From Streptomyces noursei ATCC 11455 (lineage in GTDB: Bacteria; Actinomycetota; Actinomycetes; Streptomycetales; Streptomycetaceae): 64,000 nucleotides of DNA. Both the position numbers and the translations under genes were made by a program. The DNA lies in the NCBI RefSeq assembly GCF_001704275.1, contig NZ_CP011533.1, positions 124,001 to 188,000 on the forward strand, read 5' to 3'. Below the pieces are notes generated by a model. It had not been told where the DNA came from. It saw only the letters and a program-made list of their open reading frames with translations, and searched no databases. Of this stretch, positions 16,511 to 24,825 are shown piece after piece (the first letter of the stretch is position 1; each line of letters starts with the position of its first letter).

Positions 16511-16539
16511 TCACCGCGTACGCCCCACTCCCGTACCCG

Positions 16540-17775
16540 ACCAGAGCCCCGCCCCCTTCCTCCACGGCCTGGACACCTCCCCCGAAGACGTCCACGTCGC
16601 CTGGCGCGCCGACCTCCCCTTCGCCGATGGGCAACCGGACTTCGCGCAGTGGGCGGCCCGCATGGACCAGGTACCGCCGCACCCAGGCGAGACCGTCGCT
16701 CTCCCGGCAGCGCACCTGCGCCGGTTCCTCACGCGTCCCATCGACGACGACGAGCTCAGCGACCTCGAAGCCACCCACCCCACCCCACCGGCCACCACCG
16801 GCGGTGGCAAGCGTGCGCGGACCAAGGCCCACGTGATGGCGCCGGTGCTGCGCTTCGACGAGGCCGACAGCACCTGGCAACCCGCCCTGGCGCCGGGAGA
16901 CATCCGGCCCGGCGACACCGGGGTGCTGCCCAGCACCTACAGCGGACACGACCGTTTCGGCTTCACCGGCGCACCCGGCCAGCCCGTCCCCGACCTCTGG
17001 GACTTCCCACCCGGAACCGAAACCGCACCCACCCGGCTCGACGCCGCCACCCTCGCCCTGCTTACCGACACCGGGGCGGACAGCGCGGCGCTGGAGCAAG
17101 TCCTGGCCGGCGCCACGGCACGGCTACGGGCCGGCGATGGCGACGATCCGCCCAGCGTGGTCGTCCGCGAACTCCTGGACACCCTCACCACCACGTTCCT
17201 CTCCCCCGCAGCGTCAGCGGTTGGTGCGGCTGCCTCAGAAGCCCTCCCCTGCTCGGGTTCCGATCTGCTACGGCAGCGGCTGGCTCAGCTGCGCGCCGTA
17301 CCCCGGTGGGACCTGGCAGCGGCCGGCCGTTCCACCACCGCCGGCCACGTCATCTGCGACCCCGATGACACGGCCCGTCTGCTGCTGATCCCCGCCCGCC
17401 GGGATCCGGGCCAACTGGAGCGGACCGCTGGCGTCGGGGACGACAGCGCCGACGCCAGCTCTCTGACCCGGCCCGTGCCCCTGCCCCAACACGGCAAGGC
17501 CGTCGCAGACCGCGCCGCCGACCTCGCCCACCGTCTCCGCCTGCCCCATGAACTGGCCGCCGCGATCGAAACCGCCGCACATGCCCACGACTGCGGCAAG
17601 GAGCATCCGCGGTTCCAGTGCATGCTGTGTGCGGGCGATCGCCTCATGGCGGAGACTCTGCCCGAACCGCTGGCCAAATCGGGGATGGACCCCGCCGACC
17701 GCGCCGGCCGACGCAAAGCCGCCCGCCTGGCCTCCTGGCCCACCGAACTGCGGCACGAGGCCCTCAGCGCGCTAG
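16540..17775 (+). pseudogene. cas3: cas3 remnant, 5'-truncated, first part (type I-G)
   Basis: The frame from about 16540 (FLHGLDTSPEDVHVAWRADL) to the IS holds the post-helicase linker and the start of a C-terminal HD nuclease domain (LPQHGKAVADRAADLAHRL, then AAHAHDCGKEHPRFQ with the HD pair). The C-terminal HD order is that of type I-G/I-U Cas3. The helicase domain is absent. Two IS elements at CTAG split the HD domain; joining 17775 to 19837 gives HEALSALAVAAWLTTN. Confidence 0.65.
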
Positions 17776-17794
17776 GGACTGTATTGAGTCGTGA

Positions 17795-18317
17795 TCATGT
17801 GGTTCGGATGAGGTCCTTGATCCAGATCATGGAGGCGCGAAGGTGGAGTCCGGCTTGGTAGCTCTCAGGGGTCTTGTCGTAGCGGGTGGCGATGCCACGC
17901 CAGGCTTTCAGCTTGTTGATCAGGCGCTCAACCGTGTTCCTCACCTTGTAGAGCTCGGCGTCGTGGCTGAGGGGCCGGCCGCCTCGGCGGCCCTTCTTCT
18001 TCCGGTTGGCAGCCTGGTCCTTCTTCTCTGGTATGACCGCCTTGATCTGGCGTTTGCGCAGGTAGGCGCGGTTGCCACGGGAGGAGTACGCCTTGTCGCC
18101 GGCGACCGCGTCGGGGCGGGTGCGGGGACGCCCGATGGGGCCGCGGACCCGGATCTTCTTCAGCACGGGGATGAACTGAGGGCTGTCGGCGGCCTGTCCG
18201 GCGGTCAGGATGATCGCGAGTGGGCGGCACTGGCGGTCGGCGGCGAGGTGGACCTTGCTGGTCTGTCCGCCCCGCGAGCGCCCCAGCAGGGCGGCCTTCA
18301 GCCGGACTCGGTGCCGG
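17795..18317 (-). CDS. IS5-family transposase, OrfB (copy 2)
   Basis: Same protein sequence as the copy-1 OrfB, in the -1 frame relative to OrfA. Confidence 0.8.
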
Positions 18318-18816
18318 CGTCGAAGGCGTCTTCGCTCCTCGCGGACGGGATCGCCGTCCTGTCCGCCTTGTCCTTCCGGGCTGCCCCCTTTTGCCGGGCC
18401 TTCTCCTCCTCGGCGGCGGCTTTCTCCAGGGCGGTCAGGACTTCGTCATCCAGGTGCATCCCGGCGGCGTCGTGGTGGGCGCGAGTGGTGGTGGAGTCCA
18501 CGCTGACCAGGGACAAGTCCACCTCGTCCCGCTTGGCAGCCTCGGCGATCAGGCCCTCCAGCAGGGTCTCGAAGACGCCGGCGTCCCGCCACTGGCGAAA
18601 ACGGTTGTGGACGGTGGACCAGGCTCCGAACTTCTGCGGCATCTCCCTCCATTGCCCGCCCGACCTGAACTTCCAGATCACGCCCTCGAACTGCTGCCGC
18701 AGCCGTTCGGGATACGGGCCGTACCTGCCTATCGGTAGGTACGGCCCGATGAACTCCCACTCTTCATCAGTCAGTTGCACCCGCGTCATGAAAGACGATC
18801 TACCAGGACGTGCCAC
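18298..18816 (-). CDS. IS5-family transposase, OrfA (copy 2)
   Basis: 172 residues identical to the copy-1 OrfA at 7396-7914. It ends before the -1 frame of OrfB. Confidence 0.85.
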   Translation of the reverse strand: MARPGRSSFMTRVQLTDEEWEFIGPYLPIGRYGPYPERLRQQFEGVIWKFRSGGQWREMPQKFGAWSTVHNRFRQWRDAGVFETLLEGLIAEAAKRDEVDLSLVSVDSTTTRAHHDAAGMHLDDEVLTALEKAAAEEEKARQKGAARKDKADRTAIPSARSEDAFDAGTESG

Positions 18817-18866
18817 GCGACGCAGGCCGATTCCGCAGATTGATCACGACCCGATACAGGCCCTAG

Positions 18867-19832
18867 ATGAATGAGTCCGATGTTTGTGCTGGCCGCGACC
18901 ATGGCGAAGGGCGCCCGTTGGCTCGTGTGTGACGACAAACCTGGACGCCCTTCTGGCGGCACTGTACGTGTTCATCGACGACCATGTGGCCCCGCGTCGC
19001 CGGATCGGGCGACCCCCGAAACTGACAGACGCCGAACTGCTGTGCCTGGCCGTCGCCCAGGTCCTGCTGGGCTTTCCCTCAGCCAGGCACTGGATCCGCT
19101 TCGTACACGCCCGCCTGGGACACCTCTTTCGCTATCTACCCCAACAGTCCGCCTACAACAAGCGCCTCAACGCAGCCGGCCCGCTGATCAGCCGCGTGAT
19201 CGAGACCTTGGCCAGGCAGGTTCCCACGTGGAACGACAACCTGCGGTTGATCGATTCCACACCTGTGCCCTGCGCGGCCTCCCGCGAGACAGTCAAACGC
19301 TCCGACCTGGCCGGGCACGCCGGATACGGCTACTGCCCAAGCCATTCCCGCTTCTTCTGGGGATTCCGGCTCTACCTGCTGACCACCGCCGAGGGCATGC
19401 CGGTGTCCTGGTGCCTGGCCAACCCCAAACTCGGTGAACGTCAGGTGATGACCGCGCTGCTGGAACGCGACCACCACCTCATCCGCTCCGGTCAAGTGAT
19501 CCTCGCGGACAAGGGCTTCGCCGGGCGGGAGTTCGAGGCGTTCCTCGAAGAGTGCCTGGGCGTCCATCTGGTGCGGCCGGACATGAAGAACGAGCCTGTC
19601 CGACATGGACGCCTGGCCCACGTCCGCCAGTGGATCGAGGCGGTATTCGACACCCTCAAAGGCCAGCTCAGCCTGGAACAACACGGAGGCCGAACACTCG
19701 CCGGTGTCTTCGCCCGCACCGGTCAACGACTCCTCGCCCTGGCCACGGTGATCTGGCACAACTGGACCACCAACGCCCCAGCCAAACGATCACTGATCGC
19801 GTATGACCACTGAAGACATCGGACTCATTCAT
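18867..19832 (+). mobile_element. IS982-family insertion sequence
   Basis: Perfect terminal inverted repeats ATGAATGAGTCCGATGT (17 bp). CTAG at 18863-18866 and 19833-19836 looks like its target duplication, since removing it together with the neighbouring IS restores cas3 in frame. Confidence 0.85.
18929..19813 (+). CDS. IS982-family transposase
   Basis: 295 residues from GTG 18929 (VTTNLDALLAALYVFIDDHV). The catalytic segments LRLIDSTPVPCAAS, ILADKGFAGREFE and VRQWIEAVFDTLKGQ carry the DDE residues. It appears intact and so may be active. Confidence 0.9.
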   Translation: MTTNLDALLAALYVFIDDHVAPRRRIGRPPKLTDAELLCLAVAQVLLGFPSARHWIRFVHARLGHLFRYLPQQSAYNKRLNAAGPLISRVIETLARQVPTWNDNLRLIDSTPVPCAASRETVKRSDLAGHAGYGYCPSHSRFFWGFRLYLLTTAEGMPVSWCLANPKLGERQVMTALLERDHHLIRSGQVILADKGFAGREFEAFLEECLGVHLVRPDMKNEPVRHGRLAHVRQWIEAVFDTLKGQLSLEQHGGRTLAGVFARTGQRLLALATVIWHNWTTNAPAKRSLIAYDH

Positions 19833-20153
19833 CTAGCCGTCGCCGCCTGGCTGACCACCAATCCCCCGCACACCGACGGCCAGGACGAAGAACTGCTGGT
19901 GCATCTCGTTGCCTCCCACCACGGCCACGCCCGCCCCCTCCTGCCCCCGGTCCCCGACCCAGATCCGGTCGAGGTGACCTGCACAATGCCGGACCAGCAG
20001 CAGGTCACGATCAGCAGCGCAGCGATGGGTGTGGACTGGGACGGCCCCGATCGGTTCGCCGCTCTCAACCGCCGCTACGGGCCCTGGGGCCTGGCCCTGC
20101 TCGAAGCGACCGTCCGCCTGGCCGACATGGCCTGCTCGGAAGAAGGCACCTGA
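19833..20153 (+). pseudogene. cas3: cas3 remnant, second part (HD domain end)
   Basis: Continues the HD domain after the IS pair: LAVAAWLTTNPP, LLVHLVASHHGHARPLLPP, then ALLEATVRLADMACSEEGT. The H-H-G-H-A-R-P segment and the closing RLAD are typical of Cas3 HD nucleases. The stop at 20151 is one base before the next gene's ATG. An apparent start at 19803 lies inside IS982 and is fortuitous. Confidence 0.7.
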
Positions 20154-20154
20154 A

Positions 20155-21197
20155 ATGCACGAGCTGGAACTACCCGCCCTTCGTGGAAACTCGGCCCTCG
20201 GGTTCCTCGCTGCTCTCGGCGTCCTCGAACTGACCGCCCTCAGCCTCGACCACACCCCCCGCCTGTCCTGGCGCAGTCCCACCGGGCCCGCCGTCCTCCA
20301 CACCCACCAGCCCTTCACCCACGAAGCGGTCGCCGGACTCCTCCGCACTCATCTGCCCACCACACCCGAAACCGAGCCGCTGCCCATCGCGCCCGGAATC
20401 CTCTCCCTCCCGCGACACGAGGCCGCTGAGAAGACGCCCAATGAGCCGCTCAGAATGCCAATCGCCATGGCCCTGAGGCGCCTACGCGAACACACCACCG
20501 CCGAGCGCCTCGACCACTCCCCCGTCGCCCACTGGTTCACCGCGCTGGTCAACCAACTCCACCTGGCACCCCCCACCAGCGGCGCCAAACCCGGTCCCAT
20601 CGAGAGCCTCTACACCAAGACCACACCGCTGTTCGCCCCCAGTGGGGGAATGACACTGGCGAACAACTGGACCAAGGCAGCTGAGCTCTGCCGCAAGGAC
20701 CCCAGCCACCTGCTGGCAGCCCTCACCGCGTGGCGGCGGGTTGAGGGCTATACCGGCGCCAACCTCGACCACGCCTCCGCCGGCGACGCACACACCACCA
20801 GCCACGGCAAACCCGCCCAACAAGGCGTCCCCGGCGCCACCTGGCTCGCCCTCCACTCCTTCGCCACCTTCCGCCTCACCGGCACCGCCCGCCGCGGCCA
20901 CACCACCAGCTGGGAAACCACCCCCGACGGCCCCACCCTCACCTGGCCCACCTGGCACCCCCCACTCACCCCAACCGCCCTCACCACCCTCCTCGAACAC
21001 CCACTTCTCCGCGCCCACAACCCCGACCCCTCAAAACTCGATAGCCTCGCGTCACAGCCCGCTACACCGCCACCCGAAACCGCCTCTCCAACTCCGACGG
21101 CCCCCTCCAACCCGCAGCCCTCACACCCCTCCCAGAGCCTCGGAACCCCAAGCACACACGCAACACGCCAACCACACCTAATAAAAATGTCCGCTAA
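20155..21197 (+). pseudogene. Type I-G Cas3-extension-type protein, frameshifted near 3' end
   Basis: ATG at 20155 directly after cas3. MHELELPALRGNSALGFLAA is followed by LGVLEL, an opening shared with the large I-G effector-associated (Cas3-extension/Csx17-like) proteins. The frame holds to about 21047 (DPSKLDSL). The natural ending then continues in the +1 frame (RVTARYTATRNRLSNSDGPL to NKNVR, TAA at 21197), while the original frame runs as a Pro-rich artefact into the CRISPR array. A single base loss is likely. No csb1, csb2 or intact csx17 remain. Confidence 0.6.
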
Positions 21198-21794
21198 GCG
21201 CGCACATGCCCGAACCAGAACAGCACAAGAAACCGTCGCCGGAACGAATTTGTGCAGCTCATGCAGGGGCATCTCCGCGGTCCACAGCCGCGGCACCACA
21301 GCAGCGCGACGAGGGCGGCCACGTCGGCGCGGCCGGTGACGGGCATCTCCGCGGTCCACAGCCGCGGCACCACAGCAGCCGCACCGTGTCACGCTCGACC
21401 TGACAACCGAGCAGGCATCTCCGCGGTGCACGACCGCGGCACCACAGCAGCCTCGCCATCCGGGACCGGCTGACCACCTCCATCGAGGCATCTCCACGGC
21501 CACAGGCCGCGGCACCACAGCAGCCACGTTCCGGAGGCGTACCTCGCCTCCATCCCCGTACATCTCCGCGGTCCACAGCCGCGGCACCACAGCAGCTCGA
21601 TCTTGTCCTCGACTGTTCCTGCCACGCGCAGGGCATCTCCGCGATCCACGACCACGGCACCACAGCAGCAAGGTGAACCCGGCGGCGAGCAGCGCGTCCG
21701 CAGGGGCATCTCCGCGGTCCATGTCGGCGGCGGCTGAACTCTGACCCACTTTGGTCGGTTGAATCCTGACCCAGGTGGTGTCTGCTGCGGTTGC

Positions 21795-22622
21795 TCAGTC
21801 GTTGTCGGTGGTGTCGTGCGGGATGCGTCCGAGTTCGCGTCCCTTCATGCGATACGAGTCGCCCTTGAATGAGTGGACCTCGGCGTGGTGGACGAGGCGG
21901 TCGATCATCGCGGCCGCGACGGTCTCGTCGCCGAAGACCTCTCCCCAGCGCCCGAAGGGCTTGTTGCTGGTCACGATCACCGAGGCGCGTTCGTATCTGT
22001 TCGAGATCAGCTGGAAGAACAGGTTCGCCGCCTCGGCTTCGAAGGGGATGTAGCCCACTTCATCGATCACGATCAGTGGGTAGCGGCCGAGCTTGGTGAG
22101 CTCGACCTGGAGGCGTCCGGCCTGGTGGGCGGCGGCCAGGCGGTCGACCCATTCGGACGCGGTGGCGAAGGCGACCCGGTGGCCGGCCTGGCAGGCCCGC
22201 ACTCCCAGACCGATGGCCAGGTGTGTCTTCCCGGTGCCCGGCGGGCCCAGGAAAACGGCGTTCTCCTTTCCGGTGATGAAGTCCAACGTGCCCAGATGCG
22301 CGAGCTGTTGGCGCGTCATGCCGCGCAGATGGGTGACGTCCAGCTCCTCGACCGTCTTGATCGCCGGGAAGCGGGCCGCGCGGACGCGGGCCTCGCCGCC
22401 GTGGGACTCGCGGGCACTGACCTCCCGCTGGAGGCAGGCGACGAGGTATTCGGCATGCGTCCAGGACTCCTTGCGGGCCCGCTCGGCGAGCCGTTCGGCG
22501 GCGTCCAGCAGTGCCGGGGCCTTCATCGCCCTGGCCAGGAAGGCCAGGTCAGCCGCGGTCTGCTGACCGGTTCGGCGACTTGTGGCGGGGGCGGCGTCGT
22601 CGGTGGCGGCGCGGGCGGGCAT
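21795..22622 (-). CDS. istB: IS21-family helper ATPase
   Basis: 275 residues with Walker A GPPGTGKTHLAIGLGV, Walker B LIVIDEVGYIPF and sensor region VIVTSNKPFGRWGEV. It directs IstA transposition. The start overlaps the istA stop. Confidence 0.92.
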   Translation of the reverse strand: MPARAATDDAAPATSRRTGQQTAADLAFLARAMKAPALLDAAERLAERARKESWTHAEYLVACLQREVSARESHGGEARVRAARFPAIKTVEELDVTHLRGMTRQQLAHLGTLDFITGKENAVFLGPPGTGKTHLAIGLGVRACQAGHRVAFATASEWVDRLAAAHQAGRLQVELTKLGRYPLIVIDEVGYIPFEAEAANLFFQLISNRYERASVIVTSNKPFGRWGEVFGDETVAAAMIDRLVHHAEVHSFKGDSYRMKGRELGRIPHDTTDND

Positions 22623-23896
22623 CAGCCGGCCTCCTGGTTGTTGCCGCCGTCGATGACGGTGAAGAGCCGGTCATAGGTGCCCAGCTCGCGCTGTTCGACC
22701 TCGACCACGTCCGGGGCCGCTGCCGCGCAGGCAGCACCGTGCCGTCGATGTACTTCGCGGCGCATCACGTCGCCGGCGGCGGCGTGATGCGGGTCGGTGA
22801 GGGTCTGGTGGCGGGCCCAGCAGCGGGGATGCCGGGCCACGATCTCGCCGCCCTGGGCCAGGACGATGACCTCGTCGTTGTCGCAGAGCACGGTCACCAT
22901 CCGGCCGATCGCCGCGGGGTCGACGGAGTAGTCGCAGGTGTCGACGCGGACGTAATGATCGCGTCCCAGGCGGATCTGGAACCGCCACCAGGACGGCGGG
23001 TCAACGGGTGGCAGTGCGAGCATCCCGGCCCGGTCCGCCTCCCACCGGTCGCTCGGGCGGGCCTGCAAAGTGCGGTGGACGCGCCGGTTGGCGACCTTCA
23101 GCCAGGCGTCCAGCTGTGTGTTGAAGTCGTCGGGGCCGGTGAAGTGACGGCCCGGCAGGAAGGAGGTCTCCAGATAGCCGTTGGCCCGCTCGACCAGCCC
23201 TTTCGCTTCTGGATCCCGGGGCCGACACAGGTAGATCTTGGTGGCCAGCAGGCCCGCGAACGCGGCGAACTCGGAGGTGACCCGGCCCTTGCCGACGCCG
23301 GCCTCGTTGTCCCAGACGAGCATCCTGGGGACGGCTCCCCAGGCGGTCAGCAGCCGCCAGTGCCCGTCGATCAGGTCCCCACTCCGGCGCGAGGGCAGCA
23401 TCCTCGCGGCGATGATCCGCGAGTAGCCGGACACCATCACCAAAACCGGCGGCCGTCCTGTCTGCCCATAGCCCAGCGGGATGTCGGCCTCGGGAAACCA
23501 CAGGTCACACTGGGCCAGCTCGCCCGGCCGATACGTAGTCCGCGAGACCGGGTCCACCGGCAGATACGCCGGCCGCAGCTCGCGCACCCGTTCCCTGAGG
23601 ATGGTCATCCCGCGCTGCCAACCGATCCGCTCCGCGATCACGGTGGCAGGCATCGTCGGCGTCTCCCGCAAAAGCTCACGGATCTGCACCTCGACCGCGT
23701 CCACCGCCGAGCCCTTCGCCGGACGCTCGTACTTCGGCGGCCGGTCGTGCGCCAGCGCGCGTTTCACCGTGTTCTTCGAGATGCCCAGGTGCCGGGCGAT
23801 CGCCCGGATCGGCATCTGCTCGGCCCGGTGCAGTCGGCGGATCTCTGCCCAGTCCTCCACGTGGATCACCTCTTCCCTCCTGACCTTGATCACCAA
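22622..23896 (-). CDS. istA: IS21-family transposase
   Basis: 424 residues: N-terminal HTH (MPIRAIARHLGISKNTVKRA), DDE integrase core (LAQCDLWFPEAD, VWDNEAGVGKG, EAKGLVERANGYLE) and C-terminal beta-rich Mu-type domain. Intact. Confidence 0.92.
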   Translation of the reverse strand: MVIKVRREEVIHVEDWAEIRRLHRAEQMPIRAIARHLGISKNTVKRALAHDRPPKYERPAKGSAVDAVEVQIRELLRETPTMPATVIAERIGWQRGMTILRERVRELRPAYLPVDPVSRTTYRPGELAQCDLWFPEADIPLGYGQTGRPPVLVMVSGYSRIIAARMLPSRRSGDLIDGHWRLLTAWGAVPRMLVWDNEAGVGKGRVTSEFAAFAGLLATKIYLCRPRDPEAKGLVERANGYLETSFLPGRHFTGPDDFNTQLDAWLKVANRRVHRTLQARPSDRWEADRAGMLALPPVDPPSWWRFQIRLGRDHYVRVDTCDYSVDPAAIGRMVTVLCDNDEVIVLAQGGEIVARHPRCWARHQTLTDPHHAAAGDVMRREVHRRHGAACAAAAPDVVEVEQRELGTYDRLFTVIDGGNNQEAG

Positions 23897-24088
23897 GGCC
23901 AGGGTCAGATGAAGATCACCAAGTGGGTCAGATTTGATACGCCGTCAGAGGGTCAGGATTCGAGCGACGCCGAGAGTCCACGGCCGCGGCACCACAGCAC
24001 GGCTTTAATGGTCGCTGATCGTGGTGGTCTTGAGGGTGTTCCCGTTTGACCCGCTGCCTGCCTGATTCGTCCAGGGACAGTGGCGCGA

Positions 24089-24109
24089 GGTGTTCCCCTG
24101 GGGAACACC
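24089..24109. promoter_or_regulatory. Palindrome GGTGTTCCCC-T-GGGGAACACC
   Basis: A perfect 10-bp-arm palindrome in the roughly 300-bp intergenic stretch between the CRISPR remnant and the hypothetical gene at 24301. A second copy, in reverse orientation by its central base, is at 24280-24296. I see no gene in 24002-24300. Confidence 0.45.
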
Positions 24110-24224
24110 CGCGGCAGTTGAGAGGAATGTCCTTTGACATCCAACCTAGTCGCTCCAGGTCAGGACATCGCACCGGACTAACTTGGCTTCAAAGGACAGC
24201 GTAACCTGGTGGTGCACAACGACA

Positions 24225-24275
24225 AGGCCCGTACCGGGCGCGGAGGATCTCAGCTTCCGCGGCCGGTACGGGCCT
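24225..24275. terminator. Strong GC-rich hairpin terminator
   Basis: 20-bp arms (AGGCCCGTACCGGGCGCGGA and its near-perfect complement, one mismatch) around an 11-nt loop, followed by TTT. It lies 26 bp beyond the stop of the reverse-strand gene at 24301, so it probably terminates that gene. Confidence 0.7.
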
Positions 24276-24279
24276 TTGG

Positions 24280-24296
24280 TGTTCCCCAGGGGAACA
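24280..24296. promoter_or_regulatory. Palindrome TGTTCCCC-A-GGGGAACA
   Basis: Second copy of the GTTCCCC/GGGGAAC palindrome, about 190 bp from the first. Binding site, or part of the termination region; function unknown. Confidence 0.4.
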
Positions 24297-24300
24297 GGCG

Positions 24301-24711
24301 TTAGGGGTTCAGATCTACGAACCCGAGGGCAGTGGCCAACTTGTTGTAGTCCTCGATCGGTGCGGCGTTGCGCGGGCCGAAGGCGGGGACTGGGGCCTGG
24401 AGTCGATGTTGCCGACGGATGTAGCTGCTCCAGCGAACCTTGTGCAGTTGGAAGTGCTCGCCATACGTCTTCGTCATTGATGCGACGGTCGTATCGCCTT
24501 CGACATCGGGGCGTCCAGGTGTCGGGGTACCGCACATCACGATGTGCTTGATGGTCGGGGCGGTCTTGCGTCGGCGAGAGCGTGAGTTCTGCTGCTTTCG
24601 CATCTCTGCAAGCTCCTCGAACGTTGCCTTGAGGTCGGTTTCTTCCTTGCTTGTTACGAGGACAGGCGGGACGATCTCGTTGTCTTCTTGGAAGGGGATG
24701 AGCACAGACAC
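24301..24711 (-). CDS. Hypothetical protein (136 aa)
   Basis: Start GTG 24711 (MSVLIPFQEDNEIVPPVL), followed by a charged helical segment (ETDLKATFEELAEMRKQQ) and a basic patch (SRSRRRKTAP). Codon use is less GC3-rich than the neighbouring ISs, suggesting separate origin. No family recognised. A strong terminator follows the stop. Confidence 0.5.
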   Translation of the reverse strand: MSVLIPFQEDNEIVPPVLVTSKEETDLKATFEELAEMRKQQNSRSRRRKTAPTIKHIVMCGTPTPGRPDVEGDTTVASMTKTYGEHFQLHKVRWSSYIRRQHRLQAPVPAFGPRNAAPIEDYNKLATALGFVDLNP

Positions 24712-24825
24712 CTGTCAACGGCCTCTTGGTCGTCCCCGCTGGCGGCCTTGAGGCATCCCTGCTGGTGGAAGGCATTGTCGCCCCACTCGCGGCCAGATGT
24801 TCTCCCCGCCCTGGGTCGGTGTGGA

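Larger units (their letters stand above)
17776..18862 (-). mobile_element. IS5-family insertion sequence, copy 2 (1087 bp)
   Basis: The same element as at 6874-7960, in the same orientation, with the same imperfect inverted repeats. CTAG flanks it at 17772-17775 and 18863-18866. It inserted into the left CTAG bordering the IS982 element. Confidence 0.93.
21722..23975 (-). mobile_element. IS21-family insertion sequence 1 (2254 bp)
   Basis: Ends TGTCGGCGGCGGCTGAACTC (left) and, as complement, TCTCGGCGTCGCTCGAATCC (right) are related, with internal TGACCC repeats typical of IS21. The 5-bp duplication GTCCA is at 21717-21721 and 23976-23980. It carries istA and istB. Confidence 0.92.
21269..24001. 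CRISPR. CRISPR array, 7 repeats / 6 spacers, last repeat split by IS21
   Basis: Repeats start at 21269, 21343, 21415, 21488, 21560, 21633 and 21706 (period 72-74 bp). Each is about 37 bp, beginning GCATCTCCGCGG and ending CGGCACCACAGCAGC, with a CCGCGG-CCGCGG stem; spacers are 35-37 bp and all differ. The repeats vary at the stem and loop (for example 21415 and 21633). The seventh repeat is interrupted after GTCCA at 21721 and resumes at 23976. It lies directly downstream of the cas remnant. The AT-richer stretch after 24001 may be the leader, implying minus-strand transcription; this is uncertain. Confidence 0.88.

Noticed and set aside
6874..18862. Composite transposon bounded by the two 1087-bp ISs
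   Set aside because: Each copy has its own CTAG duplication on both sides, so they inserted independently instead of moving the interval as a unit.
19803..19832. Separate start codon for the cas3 3' fragment inside IS982
   Set aside because: The codons lie in the IS end; the protein similarity begins only after the CTAG at 19833.
20748..21749. 333-codon minus frame with internal peptide repeats (AAVVPRLWTAEMP-like)
   Set aside because: The repeats are translated CRISPR repeats and the rest is antisense to the cas gene.
24089..24296. GTTCCCC/GGGGAAC palindromes as another CRISPR array
   Set aside because: Only two copies, about 190 bp apart and in opposite orientation, with no regular spacer unit.
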